A DNA stretch of 64,000 bases from Pseudoflavonifractor intestinihominis (GCF_040096055.1 NZ_JBBMFK010000018.1:5698-69697); one strand, 5' to 3'. Shown: positions 6,663 through 14,873, counted from the stretch's first letter. Program-made: numbers and translations. Notes: generated from the sequence alone by a model not told the origin.

Positions 6663-8099
6663 ATAGATTTTTGCCATATCCCCGTCAGTATCATCAAGCG
6701 CAGCGAGGGCCGTTCCGCTGTTGCCGCAGCCGCCTACCGAAGCGGAACCAAACTGACGAATGGATGGGACGGCCTGACCCATGATTACACCCGGAAAGGC
6801 GGCGTTGTCCATGCGGAAATCATGCTGCCCGCCCACGCCCCGCCGGAGTTTGCAGACCGCTCCACCCTCTGGAACAGTGTGGAGCAGATCGAGAAAGCCA
6901 GGGACAGCCAGCTTGCCCGCGAGATTGAGGCAGCCCTGCCCCGCGAACTGTCCAGGGAACAGCAGCTTGCCCTTGTCCGGGCCTATGTGAAGGACAACTT
7001 TGTGGACAAGGGGATGTGCGCCGATTTTGCCATCCATGACAAGGGAACCGGCAACCCCCATGTTCATATCATGCTGACCGTCCGGCCCTTAAAAGAAAAC
7101 GGCGCATGGGGCGCAAAGTGCCGCAAGGCATACGACCTGGACGAGAACGGCCAGCGCATCCCGGATGGGAAAGGCGGCTGGAAGAACCACCGGGAGGACA
7201 CCACCGACTGGAACGACAAAGGGAATGTGGAGATTTGGCGGGCGGCATGGGCAGCCTATACCAACCGGGCATTGGAGGCCGCCGGTCAGCCTGCGTTGGT
7301 AGACCACCGCAGCTACAAGCGCCGGGGCATTGATAAAATCCCCTCTGTCCACCTGGGGCCAGCAGCCAGCCAGATGGAGAAGCGCGGCATCCGCACCGAC
7401 AAGGGAGAAGTCAACCGGCAGATCGCCGCCGACAACAAGCTGCTGAAAGAAATCAAGGCCCGCATTACCCGCCTCTACAACTGGTCTAAGGCCGAGGCCG
7501 AGAAGCCGGAGGACCAGCAGTCCAGCATGGTTGAATTGTGGGAGGCCCAGCAGCAGCTCAAACGGCCTGACACCCGCACCGGCAAAATCCGGGCTTTGCA
7601 GGAGAGCGCCGCCCTGTTCAGCTTTTTGCAGGCAAACGGCATCCAGTCCATGCAGCAGCTCCATGAAAAAATTTCCGATATGAACACCCGCTACTATGAC
7701 CTGCGGGGAGAGATCGTCAAAGCTGAACGCCGGATCGCCACCCTCACCGAGCGCGGGGAGATGTGGGCGCAGTACAACAAGTACAAGCCCATCCGCAGGC
7801 AGCTTGCCAGGGTAAAGCCGGAGAAGCGGGAACTGTTCGAGCAGCGCCACAGCCGGGAACTGATCCTCTATGACGCGGCGGCCCGGTATCTGAAAGAACT
7901 GAAAGCCAGCGGCGAAGAACTTTCCCCGAAGGAATGGCGGCGCGAGATCGACCTGCTGACTGCCCAGAAGCAGGTAGACAGCATCGACATGAAGGCCATG
8001 CGGGAGGAACTGAAAGCCGTGGAACGGCTCCGCAAGGCCGCCGACCAACTGGCCCGGCAGGAACGGGACAAGCCCCGCGACCGGGAGCCGGAACGGTAA
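6663..8099 (+). CDS. MobA/MobL family relaxase (MOBQ)
   Basis: About 479 residues. The conserved N-terminus reads CHIPVSIIKRSEGRSAVAAAAYRSG (given in part), with the candidate catalytic Tyr in AAYRSG. The metal-binding HVH motif is in NPHVHIMLTVRPL. The C-terminal third is helical and charged. The protein would nick oriT at 6484/6485 and pilot the strand during mobilization. The start is odd: AAAGGAGG is followed at ideal distance (8 nt) by ATA at 6663, not ATG. The nearest upstream in-frame ATG is 6549, inside the non-coding spacer and without an SD. Either AUA is used, or the start codon is mutated, or translation begins upstream at low level. Confidence 0.85.
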   Translation: MDFCHIPVSIIKRSEGRSAVAAAAYRSGTKLTNGWDGLTHDYTRKGGVVHAEIMLPAHAPPEFADRSTLWNSVEQIEKARDSQLAREIEAALPRELSREQQLALVRAYVKDNFVDKGMCADFAIHDKGTGNPHVHIMLTVRPLKENGAWGAKCRKAYDLDENGQRIPDGKGGWKNHREDTTDWNDKGNVEIWRAAWAAYTNRALEAAGQPALVDHRSYKRRGIDKIPSVHLGPAASQMEKRGIRTDKGEVNRQIAADNKLLKEIKARITRLYNWSKAEAEKPEDQQSSMVELWEAQQQLKRPDTRTGKIRALQESAALFSFLQANGIQSMQQLHEKISDMNTRYYDLRGEIVKAERRIATLTERGEMWAQYNKYKPIRRQLARVKPEKRELFEQRHSRELILYDAAARYLKELKASGEELSPKEWRREIDLLTAQKQVDSIDMKAMREELKAVERLRKAADQLARQERDKPRDREPER

Positions 8100-8197
8100 A
8101 GGGTACGGCGTTTTGCCGACCCCTTGCGGTGTGTCGCGTTTCACGACACCCTTTTGCACAGAACTGTCAACATTCACTCATGGAAGGAGATTGCCCT

Positions 8198-8374
8198 ATG
8201 AAGCAGATTATTTTACCCGTCACTGTCCACCTGAATATCCGCCTGCCCCTTGCCCTCTTGCAGCCGGAACCGGCAGACGCGCCCACCGGCCCGGAGCCGG
8301 AGGCCCATGCCTGCCAGGGCTGCGGCAACTGCGGCGGGTGCGGGAAGTGCCAGCATGAAGAAAAGCAAGCCTGA
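8198..8374 (+). CDS. small Cys-rich protein (58 aa)
   Basis: MKQIILPVTVHLNIRLPLAL followed by a Pro-rich stretch and a Cys/Gly cluster ACQGCGNCGGCGKC near the C-terminus, suited to metal or Fe-S binding. A good SD (GGAAGGAGA) precedes the ATG. Its end overlaps the start of the Cys-rich VLP gene. Small proteins of this type recur after MobA/MobL genes in related elements; function unknown. Confidence 0.55.
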   Translation: MKQIILPVTVHLNIRLPLALLQPEPADAPTGPEPEAHACQGCGNCGGCGKCQHEEKQA

Positions 8375-8753
8375 ACCCATCCCCGTCATGGACTACCGCC
8401 AGTACCGCAGAGCGCGGCGGCTGGTACATGAGTGCTGCAACTACGACGGCGGCAACTGTATCGCGCTGGACGACGGGGAGGAATGTGTCTGTGTGCAGTC
8501 CATTTCCTACTCCCTGTTGTGCCGGTGGTTCCGGGCGGCGGTGCTGCCGCTGGACAGGGAACTGGAAACGGCCCTGTTCCACCGCTTGGACGCCAAACGG
8601 TGCGCCGTCTGCGGGGCGCTGTTCACCCCCGGCTCCAACCGGGCTAAATACTGCCCGGAATGTGCGCCGAAAGTCCACCGGCGGCAAAAGGCCGAGTGCG
8701 AACGCCGAAGGAGGGTACAGCGTGGACAATTAGAGGGCAAAAACCCCTTGTAA
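8355..8753 (+). CDS. Cys-rich VLP domain protein
   Basis: 132 residues. The core YRRARRLVHECCNYDGGNCIALDDGEE and CVCVQSISYSLLCRWFRAAVLP carries the conserved cysteines and the V-L-P end of the Cys_rich_VLP domain. A second zinc-ribbon-like pair follows: CAVCGALF and YCPEC. This family is typical of conjugative elements of clostridia and its function is not known. The ATG at 8355 sits inside the 3' end of the previous gene, so the two are probably coupled. Confidence 0.8.
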   Translation: MKKSKPEPIPVMDYRQYRRARRLVHECCNYDGGNCIALDDGEECVCVQSISYSLLCRWFRAAVLPLDRELETALFHRLDAKRCAVCGALFTPGSNRAKYCPECAPKVHRRQKAECERRRRVQRGQLEGKNPL

Positions 8754-8768
8754 ATCAAGGCTTTTTTT
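8744..8768 (+). terminator. weak intrinsic terminator
   Basis: CCTTG (8746-8750) pairs with CAAGG (8756-8760), followed by seven T's. It lies right at the stop of the Cys-rich VLP gene. The short stem argues for a partial terminator. Confidence 0.45.
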
Positions 8769-8865
8769 GAGGGTGTCGCTGGGGGCCTGATAGATTTATC
8801 CTCTGGCCCTCAAAACGGCCCTCTAAAGGCGTATAGACCCCTGAAATAACCCCAAGGAGGAACCC

Positions 8866-9600
8866 ATGTCAGACAATCGAAAATATTACTACCTGAAACT
8901 CAAAGAGAACTATTTTGACGATGACTCCATCGTGCTGCTGGAAAGTATGCAGGACGGTGTGCTGTACTCCAACATTCTGCTCAAGCTGTATCTGAAATCC
9001 CTGAAACACGGCGGGCGGCTCCAGCTTGACGAGAATATCCCCTACACAGCGCAGATGATCGCCACCATCACCCGCCAGCAGATTGGCACTGTGGAGAGGG
9101 CCTTGCAAATCTTCCTGAAGCTGGGCCTTGTGGAAGTGCTGGACAGCGGCACTTTTTACATGAGCAATATCGAACTGCTGATCGGCCAGTCCTCCACCGA
9201 GGCCGAGCGAAAGCGGGCAGCGAGGCTTCAAAACAAGGCTCTTTCCGCGCCTCGGACAAACGGCGGACATTTGTCCGACATTCGTCCACCAGAGATAGAG
9301 ATAGAGTTAGAGAAAGAGATAGAGATAAAGAGAGAGATAGAGAAGGGACGCCCCGCCCGCGCCTATGGCCGTTACCAGAATGTTTTCCTGACGGACGAGG
9401 AACTGGCGGACTTGCAGGCCAGTTTTCCCACCGTATGGGGCCAGTACATCGAAAAGCTGTCCGAGTATATGGCTTCTACCGGCAAGCGGTATCAAAGCCA
9501 TGCCGCCACCATCCGGCGCTGGGCCGGTGAGGACGCGAAAAAGGCGGCCCCGCCCACCCGCAACCGGGATTACAGCGTAAAGGAGGATGAAACCGTATGA
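8866..9600 (+). CDS. phage replisome organizer N-terminal domain protein
   Basis: 244 residues. The N-terminal 120 residues (RKYYYLKLKENYFDDDSIVLLESMQDG) are the winged-helix domain of phage replisome organizer/DnaD-like proteins, which bind an origin and recruit the helicase loader. Residues 145-160 are a low-complexity Glu/Ile/Lys run encoded by a hexamer repeat. The C-terminal part (LTDEELADLQASFPTVWGQYIEKLSEYMASTG) resembles the DnaD/DnaB C-terminal helices. The ATG is preceded by AAGGAGG. Its TGA overlaps the ATG of the helicase-loader gene, so the two form a replication pair for the excised element. Confidence 0.8.
   Translation: MSDNRKYYYLKLKENYFDDDSIVLLESMQDGVLYSNILLKLYLKSLKHGGRLQLDENIPYTAQMIATITRQQIGTVERALQIFLKLGLVEVLDSGTFYMSNIELLIGQSSTEAERKRAARLQNKALSAPRTNGGHLSDIRPPEIEIELEKEIEIKREIEKGRPARAYGRYQNVFLTDEELADLQASFPTVWGQYIEKLSEYMASTGKRYQSHAATIRRWAGEDAKKAAPPTRNRDYSVKEDETV
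9291..9346 (+). repeat. in-frame GAGATA-type hexanucleotide repeat
   Basis: Imperfect tandem copies of GAGATA/GAGTTA/GAGAAA inside the replisome-organizer gene, coding alternating Glu/Ile/Lys. Because the unit is a multiple of three, copy-number changes keep the frame and would only change the length of the linker between the two protein domains. Confidence 0.75.
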
Positions 9601-10460
9601 TGGAGATTACCGCAGAAATCCGGGCGCTGATCGACAAGGCAGCCGCCGGTGTGGAACTGGCCGGGGACGAGTACATAGACCCGGCAGACGGCCTCATTCA
9701 CTGTAAAAAGTGCGGCGGCCAGAGGCAGACCGTTGTGCCATGCTTTGGGAAACCCGGCTACTTCATGCCCCGCTGTATCTGCCAGTGCCAGCGGGAGGCC
9801 GAGGAACAGCGCAAAGCCGCCGAGGAACGGCAGCGCCGCATGGAGCGTATCAAGCGCCGGAAGGCCCAGGGCCTGCAAGACCGCTATCTGTACGACTACA
9901 CCTTTGCCAACGACAACGGCCAAAATCCTCTGATGGACAAGGCCCGCGCCTATGTGGAGAACTGGAAGGAGGCATACCGAAACAACACTGGCCTGCTGCT
10001 GTTTGGGGATGTGGGAACCGGCAAGTCCTTTTTCGCCGGTTGTATCGCCAACGCCCTGCTTGACCGGGATGTGCCGGTGCTGATGACGAACTTTCCCACC
10101 ATCCTGAACCGCCTGACGGGGATGTTCTCCGATGACAGGGCCGACTTTATCGCCAGCTTTGACGAGTACGACCTGCTCATCATTGACGATTTGGGTGTGG
10201 AGCGCAGCACCGAGTATGCGATGGAGCAGATGTTTTTCGTCATTGACAGCCGCTACCGCAGCCGCAGGCCCATGATCATCACCACCAACCTGAAGCTGGC
10301 CGAACTCAAGAACCCGCCCGACCTGGCCCATGCCCGTATCTATGACCGCATCCTGGAACGGTGCGCCCCGATCCTCTTTGCCGGGAAGAACTTCCGGGAG
10401 GAAAACGCCGGGGCCACTAAGCAGGCGGCGAAAGACATTGTAAACCGTAAGAGCGATTGA
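9597..10460 (+). CDS. DnaC-like AAA+ helicase loader
   Basis: 287 residues. An N-terminal zinc-binding segment (CKKCGGQ...CICQCQ, about 40-65) and a basic coiled region are followed by an AAA+ core with Walker A GDVGTGKS, Walker B LLIIDDLG and sensor I IITTN. DnaC/IstB-type proteins load the replicative helicase. It overlaps the replisome-organizer gene by 4 bases (ATGA), so together they likely start replication of the element after excision or transfer. Confidence 0.85.
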   Translation: MMEITAEIRALIDKAAAGVELAGDEYIDPADGLIHCKKCGGQRQTVVPCFGKPGYFMPRCICQCQREAEEQRKAAEERQRRMERIKRRKAQGLQDRYLYDYTFANDNGQNPLMDKARAYVENWKEAYRNNTGLLLFGDVGTGKSFFAGCIANALLDRDVPVLMTNFPTILNRLTGMFSDDRADFIASFDEYDLLIIDDLGVERSTEYAMEQMFFVIDSRYRSRRPMIITTNLKLAELKNPPDLAHARIYDRILERCAPILFAGKNFREENAGATKQAAKDIVNRKSD

Positions 10461-10504
10461 TTGTTTTGCCGGACGGCGCAGCCCCGCCCGGAGAAAGGAG
10501 CGCC

Positions 10505-10696
10505 ATGAACAAAGAAACCCGTACCATGCAGACCGCAGGCACCACCCCCGCCAGAGCGCCGGAGGACGCCCCCGCGCTGGTAAAGAAAATCGGCAAGACC
10601 ACCTACAAGGTGCGCGTCCATTTCAGCAATACCAGCACCGAAACCATGAGCGACAAAATCAAGCGTATGCTCAAAAACGAGATACAGCAGATGTGA
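10505..10696 (+). CDS. TnpW family transposon-encoded protein
   Basis: 63 residues ending VKKIGKTTYKVRVHFSNTST and DKIKRMLKNEIQQM, the conserved core of the TnpW family found in clostridial mobile elements. It follows the DnaC-like gene with AGAAAGGAG as SD. The molecular function is unknown. Confidence 0.75.
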   Translation: MNKETRTMQTAGTTPARAPEDAPALVKKIGKTTYKVRVHFSNTSTETMSDKIKRMLKNEIQQM

Positions 10697-10773
10697 CCGG
10701 CTGATAAAGCCAGCCGCCTTGTGTTAAACTGATGATGGTACACACCAAAACTTTAGCCAAGGAGGACATGAAA

Positions 10774-11139
10774 ATGCTGTACACAGAAAAAGAGAAAAAT
10801 GAGATTGAGCGCGTCCGCAAAGTGTTTGAGAAACATATCCGGCAGATGACCGCTTATGATTTGGTTTGGTCGGATAAGGTCGGCTATGTGTGGCTGGCAA
10901 TATCTATCGACCCGGTCTATATTGACACCGGCAACTGGATAGAGTCCGCTGCCGGTCTTTGTAATGAGTGCTTGAATGATATAGCACTGGATGTTTTTGG
11001 AATGACCGGAAACGACCATGACTTCGAGGACGCCGATCCGCTGGAACTGGCCGAGATTAAGCGGCGCTGGAAACCCTATATCGACCAACTGCCGGAATAT
11101 GCGTACCTTTGCGACGAACTGTTAAGCAGGAGAAAATAA
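10774..11139 (+). CDS. hypothetical acidic protein of the element
   Basis: 121 residues from MLYTEKEKNEIERVRKVFEKH, with conserved-looking aromatic and acidic blocks (YDLVWSDKVGYVWLAISIDP, GNDHDFEDADPLELAEIKRRWKPY). I do not recognise the family. The ATG at 10774 is preferred because GGAGG lies 8 nt before it; the ATG at 10768 is too close to the SD. It is the last gene before a strong terminator that closes the element module. Confidence 0.65.
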   Translation: MLYTEKEKNEIERVRKVFEKHIRQMTAYDLVWSDKVGYVWLAISIDPVYIDTGNWIESAAGLCNECLNDIALDVFGMTGNDHDFEDADPLELAEIKRRWKPYIDQLPEYAYLCDELLSRRK

Positions 11140-11150
11140 CCCATCCGCCA

Positions 11151-11190
11151 AAGTGTCAGGAGCTAAAATCTGCTTCCTGGCACTTTTTTT
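11151..11190 (+). terminator. intrinsic terminator closing the mobilization/replication module
   Basis: AAGTGTCAGGA (11151-11161) pairs with TCCTGGCACTT (11175-11185), followed by a T run. Confidence 0.8.
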
Positions 11191-11435
11191 GTGGCTTTTT
11201 TGTGAATTTGATTAAAAAGTCCTTGACAACTCGTTTCGGGAGATGTCTGCCGGAAATGTACTTCCCGTAAAACTTGTTTTGATACGGCCGGTGTGCGTAG
11301 AGCCAGCAGCTGCCAGATTTCTTGGATGAGTGTAGTCTTCTCCCAGACTGAGATTGATTTTCTTGAAATTTTCCCATGAAATGACGCCTCCACCACGAAC
11401 CTCATCGGTAAATATCTGATAGGAGGACATTTCAA

Positions 11436-11804
11436 TTACTCCTTCTTCCCACATGCGGTACAACCGCCACAGATATTCCAAAGAGAATCCGCGGTACTCC
11501 GCCACGCTTTCGCATAGGGCACCGTCTTGTCGCAGAGGTGATTCATACTTTCCGGGCTCTGGTAGTCGGTACTCACAGCCCCCACATATTCCGCGTCGTT
11601 CTGAAAATCCATGGAGAAAATGGTCTTTGTCTTACGGAATTCCCGGATTCGGCGGTATACCTCCTCGCGCTGCTCCGGGGTGGGAAGCAGCTCCGTGGCA
11701 GCGGCGTTCCTCACAGGTATATAGTGGAAAAATCGGACGAACAGCGCACCGCTGTCGATGATGTAGCTGTATCTGCAAGAATTCGAATCCATGGAACACT
11801 TCAA
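11436..11804 (-). pseudogene. radical SAM protein remnant with internal deletion
   Basis: The middle (FFHYIPVRNAAATELLPTPEQ, EEVYRRIREFRKTKTIFSMDFQND) is typical of a radical SAM protein with a C-terminal SPASM-like region. It then jumps to a sequence resembling the protein's last helix (SPESMNHLCDKTVPYAKAWRSTADSLW). The CxxxCxxC radical SAM domain and most of the auxiliary cluster region are missing. The 5' end of the frame runs into the IS3-type tail at about 11766. The frame from 11505 down to 11212 gives no recognisable product. This is debris of a larger gene broken by insertion and deletion. Confidence 0.6.
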
Positions 11805-11959
11805 GCTGGAGCTGACCGCTTACCTGAATTGCTGCAATAACCACCGTATCAAGGCAAAGCGAAAGGGCTTGCCGCCTGCTCTTCACAGGCAACAAGCCCT
11901 TTCGGCTGCTGAAACAATTTTTACGTTCAATTATTGTCTAACCTTTTTGGGGCACTTCA
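11766..11959 (+). mobile_element. IS3-family element, 3' remnant
   Basis: The plus frame YLQEFESMEHFKLELTAYLN and RIKAKRKGLPPALHRQQALSAA is the C-terminus of an IS3-family (IS150-like) transposase integrase domain. The right-end inverted repeat TGTCTAACC..GGGG lies at about 11935-11959. The left part of the IS is gone, replaced by the broken radical SAM gene. The IS end overlaps the last codons of the radical SAM gene on the other strand. Confidence 0.75.
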
Positions 11960-12897
11960 CAGTCCTCCTCCGGCGGTCTCTGTTTTCTTCCAGTCCTCTT
12001 TCCTGTGTTCTCCGAGCCCCGGATCTCCTCGTGGTAGAAATAGTCCACGATCACTGGATGGCCCGGCTCCGCCCGGCCGTAGGGCAACTCGTTGTCCACA
12101 AAGGGGCAGCCGTTTTCTCCGGCCAGCTGCTCCGCCCTCTGTTCCAGAGCCCGGAAATAGCTCCGGTCCCCCTTGCTGTAGATGGCGTGATACAGGTCGG
12201 TCAGATGGGGGTACTTTTCCCCGATATAGTCCAGGATCTCCCCCTTGAACCCGCCCCGCAGGTTCAGATTCTCCAGCCACACCAGGTCGCACTGGTCCTT
12301 GACCCGATGGAAGATGGCCTCGAAATCGGTGATACCGGGGAACACCGGGGAGATGAAGCAGACGGTGCGGATGCCCGCGTCGTAGACCTGCTTCATGGCA
12401 CTGAGACGCCGCTCGATGCTCACCGCCCGGTCCATGTCCGCCCGGAATCCCTCGTCCAGGGTGTTGATGGACCAGGAGACCGTCACCTTTCCCATCTCCC
12501 GGAGCAGGTCAATATCCCGGACCACCAGGTCGGACTTGGTGCAGATAAGGATCTCCGCGCCGCTGTCCTTCAGCTGCTCCAGCAGCCTGCGGGTGTTCCC
12601 GAAGCGCGCCTCCTGGGGCAGATACCCGTCGGTCACCGAGCCGATGACCACCCGCTGCCCCCGGTATTTCCGGGGGTCCCTGATCTCCGGCCAGTGTTTG
12701 ACGTCCAGGAACGTGCCCCACGGCTCGGTATGGCCGGTGAAGCGCTTCATAAAAGAGGCATAACAGTACTTACAGCCGTGGGTACAGCCCACATAGGGGT
12801 TGACCGAGTATCCCCCCACCGGCAGACTTGACTTGGTCATGATGTTTTTTGTGTCCACATCCCGGATGAGAATGCCCTGCTCCATGATTTCTGCCAT
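11938..12897 (-). CDS. radical SAM mobile pair protein B
   Basis: 319 residues starting MAEIMEQGILIRDVDTKNIM. VGGYSVNPYVGCTHGCKYCY holds the CxxxCxxC cluster motif (radical SAM, SplB-like superfamily). Close resemblance to the mobile-pair B family, which normally travels with an A partner and a regulator; no partner is beside it here. The ATG at 12897 has AGGAGG at 8 nt; an earlier in-frame ATG at 12921 has no SD. The final residues (EVPQKG and stop) are coded by the IS3 end, so the native C-terminus has probably been replaced. The substrate is unknown. Confidence 0.8.
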   Translation of the reverse strand: MAEIMEQGILIRDVDTKNIMTKSSLPVGGYSVNPYVGCTHGCKYCYASFMKRFTGHTEPWGTFLDVKHWPEIRDPRKYRGQRVVIGSVTDGYLPQEARFGNTRRLLEQLKDSGAEILICTKSDLVVRDIDLLREMGKVTVSWSINTLDEGFRADMDRAVSIERRLSAMKQVYDAGIRTVCFISPVFPGITDFEAIFHRVKDQCDLVWLENLNLRGGFKGEILDYIGEKYPHLTDLYHAIYSKGDRSYFRALEQRAEQLAGENGCPFVDNELPYGRAEPGHPVIVDYFYHEEIRGSENTGKRTGRKQRPPEEDCEVPQKG

Positions 12898-12914
12898 CCC
12901 GCTCGCCTCCTGTG

Positions 12915-12943
12915 TTGACATGCCAAATCGTCATCCGTATAAT
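12915..12943 (+). promoter_or_regulatory. consensus sigma-A promoter for the leader/ABC transcript
   Basis: TTGACA (12915-12920), a 17-base spacer, TATAAT (12938-12943): a perfect match. The -10 lies inside a perfect palindrome GTATAAT-C-ATTATAC (12937-12951), which could be an operator and also gives a -10-like box on the minus strand for the radical SAM gene. Transcription would start near 12950, giving a leader of about 220 nt before the ABC gene. Confidence 0.8.
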
Positions 12944-13073
12944 CATTATACTGAAAACAAATCAGGATTCAAGTGGGCGGTTTGCCTGCGTTCCGGCTGG
13001 CCGCCTCTGCCGCCAGGCGGAATTTACGCCTGTATGTTGTCAGGTAATGCAATTGCACAGGAGGTCCTCCCCT

Positions 13074-13100
13074 ATGGTGAAACGTCGGATTTCCTTCTAA
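13074..13100 (+). CDS. leader peptide MVKRRISF of a putative attenuator
   Basis: Eight-codon frame with an SD (AGGAGG, 13059-13064) 9 nt upstream. Its last codons and stop lie in segment 1 (TTCCTTCTA) of a four-segment hairpin array. Length, position and overlap with the pairing segment match leader peptides of ribosome-stalling attenuators. Confidence 0.6.
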   Translation: MVKRRISF

Positions 13101-13166
13101 ACGGTAGAAGGAAATAATCAGCCTATCCTTCTATCGTTTTCGGAAAAGGGAAACAGTAGAAAGGAT
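13091..13166 (+). promoter_or_regulatory. four-segment translational attenuator candidate
   Basis: Segment 1 TTCCTTCT (13091-13098) can pair with segment 2 AGAAGGAA (13106-13113). Segment 2 with flanks (13099-13112) can instead pair with segment 3 (13126-13139) over 14 bp with one G-U. Segment 3 ATCCTTCTA (13125-13133) can also pair with segment 4 TAGAAAGGAT (13157-13166), which contains the SD of the ABC gene. So 1:2 plus 3:4 hides the SD, and 2:3 frees it. Ribosome stalling on the leader peptide would favour 2:3. The layout parallels ermC-type leaders; the inducer is unknown. Confidence 0.6.
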
Positions 13167-13173
13167 AATAAAA

Positions 13174-14769
13174 ATGCAGAAATATCAGCGAAAGAACAGC
13201 GCCTGCTATATAGGGGCTTTGGTTTTTGTGCTCATCAGCACAGTCTTTGCGGTCATATTGCAGTTCTTCAAAGGCGGTGTTCTGGATTACGCGATTGCCG
13301 GAGACATCACGGCGACCATACAAAACGGAGGCCTGTTGATCGGGTTCATCCTGGGCGAGGTGCTGTTCTACTACTGCTATAAGAGACTGAGCGCAAGGTT
13401 TTCCGTCGGTTGTATGCGGCTTCTGAAGCACGATATCTTTGAGCGCATCCTCCGCCAAGACTATGTGACTTACAAAGAGCAGCAGCAGGGGGCGTATGTG
13501 GCGAAGTATACCAACGAGGCCGACATGATAAACTCCCGCTATTTTCAGATGCTTCCCCTGTTTTGGGAGATCCTGCTGAAAATCGTCTTTGTCAGCCTGG
13601 CCCTGTTCATCTTGGATTGGCGAATCGCATTGATTACGCTCTTGCTTCTGACCACGCCCCTTTATATCCCTAAGCTCATCGAAAAGCGTCTGCAAGAGGC
13701 CCAGACGGAATATCTGAAAGCGGTTGAGGACAATCTGGCAAAGGTAAGCGATTGGCTCAGCGGTTTTGAAATCATTAAGAATTTTTCCATTGAGCAGCAA
13801 ATTCTCCTGAGATTTGACCAGTCAAATACATGGGCGATGGATAAGCTCCTCCGTGACACGGTTCTGGGCGCGGCGGCGCAGCTGATTACGACGCTGATTT
13901 CCTACTTGTCCTATTTCATCGTCCTCGCCTGTTCCGCATGGCTCGTCTTGTCGGGCGCGTTTTCAGCAGGCGACTTCTTTGTGGCAATCGGGATGATCGA
14001 CCAGCTCTCCTACCCTCTCATCTCTCTGGCCGAAATCATCCGTCAGCTGATTGCCGTCAAACCCTCCTGCGCTGCTATGGCACAGTTTCTCTCCCAGAGC
14101 GATGGGGGCACGCATTCAAAATCTCTGCCCTGTATCCAAAAAGAGATCTGCTATGACGGCGTTTCCTTCGGCTATACCAGCGACCGGCTGCTGTTGCAGA
14201 ACTTTAGCTTTACCGCTCAGATGGGCAGGAAGTATCTGATCAAAGGCCCCAGCGGCTGCGGAAAGACAACCGCCGTCAACCTGCTTCTGCGCTATTACGA
14301 CGTGACAAGCGGCAGGATCACGCTCGACGGCCTACCGATCTCCCAGTACAGCGACACCTATTCGGCTATGACTGTGGTCCGACAGGAGGCAGTCCTGTTT
14401 CACGACACGCTGCGGAACAATCTGACGATGTACCGCGATGTGGGGGACGACATGCTCATGGAGACGCTGAAAAGCCTCGGCCTCGACCGGTTTGCCAATC
14501 TGCAGTCTCTGGACGCTGTTATTACAGAAAATGGGGCCAACCTTTCCGGCGGCGAGAAAAAACGCATCTGTCTGGCGCGGGCGCTGCTGCGCGATACCAG
14601 CGTTTTGATTCTTGACGAACCGCTTGCAAATCTTGATGAAAACACCGCAAAGCGGATTGAAGATCTGCTCCTGTCCATCTCCGGAAAGCTGCTGCTGGTT
14701 GTGTCCCATCAGTTTACAGAGGAAAAGCTGCACTTGTTCGACGGCGTCGTCACGCTGGGCGCCCAGTAA
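13174..14769 (+). CDS. ABC exporter, fused permease/ATPase (531 aa)
   Basis: The N-terminal membrane domain (about 1-300, helices such as ACYIGALVFVLISTVFAVIL and LPLFWEILLKIVFVSLALFI) is followed by an ATPase domain with Walker A GPSGCGKTT, signature LSGGEKK, Walker B VLILDEPLANLD and switch His in VVSHQ. It is short for the family but has all motifs, so it likely works as a homodimeric exporter of a peptide, lipid or drug. The SD (AAAGGA, 13161-13165 region) lies in segment 4 of the leader structure, so expression is probably controlled at translation. A strong promoter at 12915 drives it. A shared terminator follows at 14872. Confidence 0.85.
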   Translation: MQKYQRKNSACYIGALVFVLISTVFAVILQFFKGGVLDYAIAGDITATIQNGGLLIGFILGEVLFYYCYKRLSARFSVGCMRLLKHDIFERILRQDYVTYKEQQQGAYVAKYTNEADMINSRYFQMLPLFWEILLKIVFVSLALFILDWRIALITLLLLTTPLYIPKLIEKRLQEAQTEYLKAVEDNLAKVSDWLSGFEIIKNFSIEQQILLRFDQSNTWAMDKLLRDTVLGAAAQLITTLISYLSYFIVLACSAWLVLSGAFSAGDFFVAIGMIDQLSYPLISLAEIIRQLIAVKPSCAAMAQFLSQSDGGTHSKSLPCIQKEICYDGVSFGYTSDRLLLQNFSFTAQMGRKYLIKGPSGCGKTTAVNLLLRYYDVTSGRITLDGLPISQYSDTYSAMTVVRQEAVLFHDTLRNNLTMYRDVGDDMLMETLKSLGLDRFANLQSLDAVITENGANLSGGEKKRICLARALLRDTSVLILDEPLANLDENTAKRIEDLLLSISGKLLLVVSHQFTEEKLHLFDGVVTLGAQ

Positions 14770-14782
14770 CATAAATTCAAAC

Positions 14783-14873
14783 GGAGTACCGCGTCCGGCG
14801 GGCCGTGGAGACGCTGCGGAAAACGGAGCGCTCCATTGCTGAGCTCTCCGCCCGGGTGGGCTGCGGGACTCAA
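14783..14873 (+). pseudogene. possible AraC-type HTH fragment
   Basis: A plus frame reads TEYRVRRAVETLRKTERSIAEL and ARVGCGTQ, resembling the helix-turn-helix end of AraC regulators (RRAxxLLxxTxxSIxEIAxxVG). It has no start and ends at the terminator. Short and weakly supported; probably a gene remnant. Confidence 0.3.

Noticed and set aside
9291..9346. Repeat block as a CRISPR-like array
   Set aside because: Units are six bases, in frame inside a gene, with no spacers.
11791..12831. Long plus frame joining the IS tail and sequence opposite the radical SAM gene
   Set aside because: Only the first 50 codons match an IS3 transposase; the rest is antisense to the radical SAM gene.
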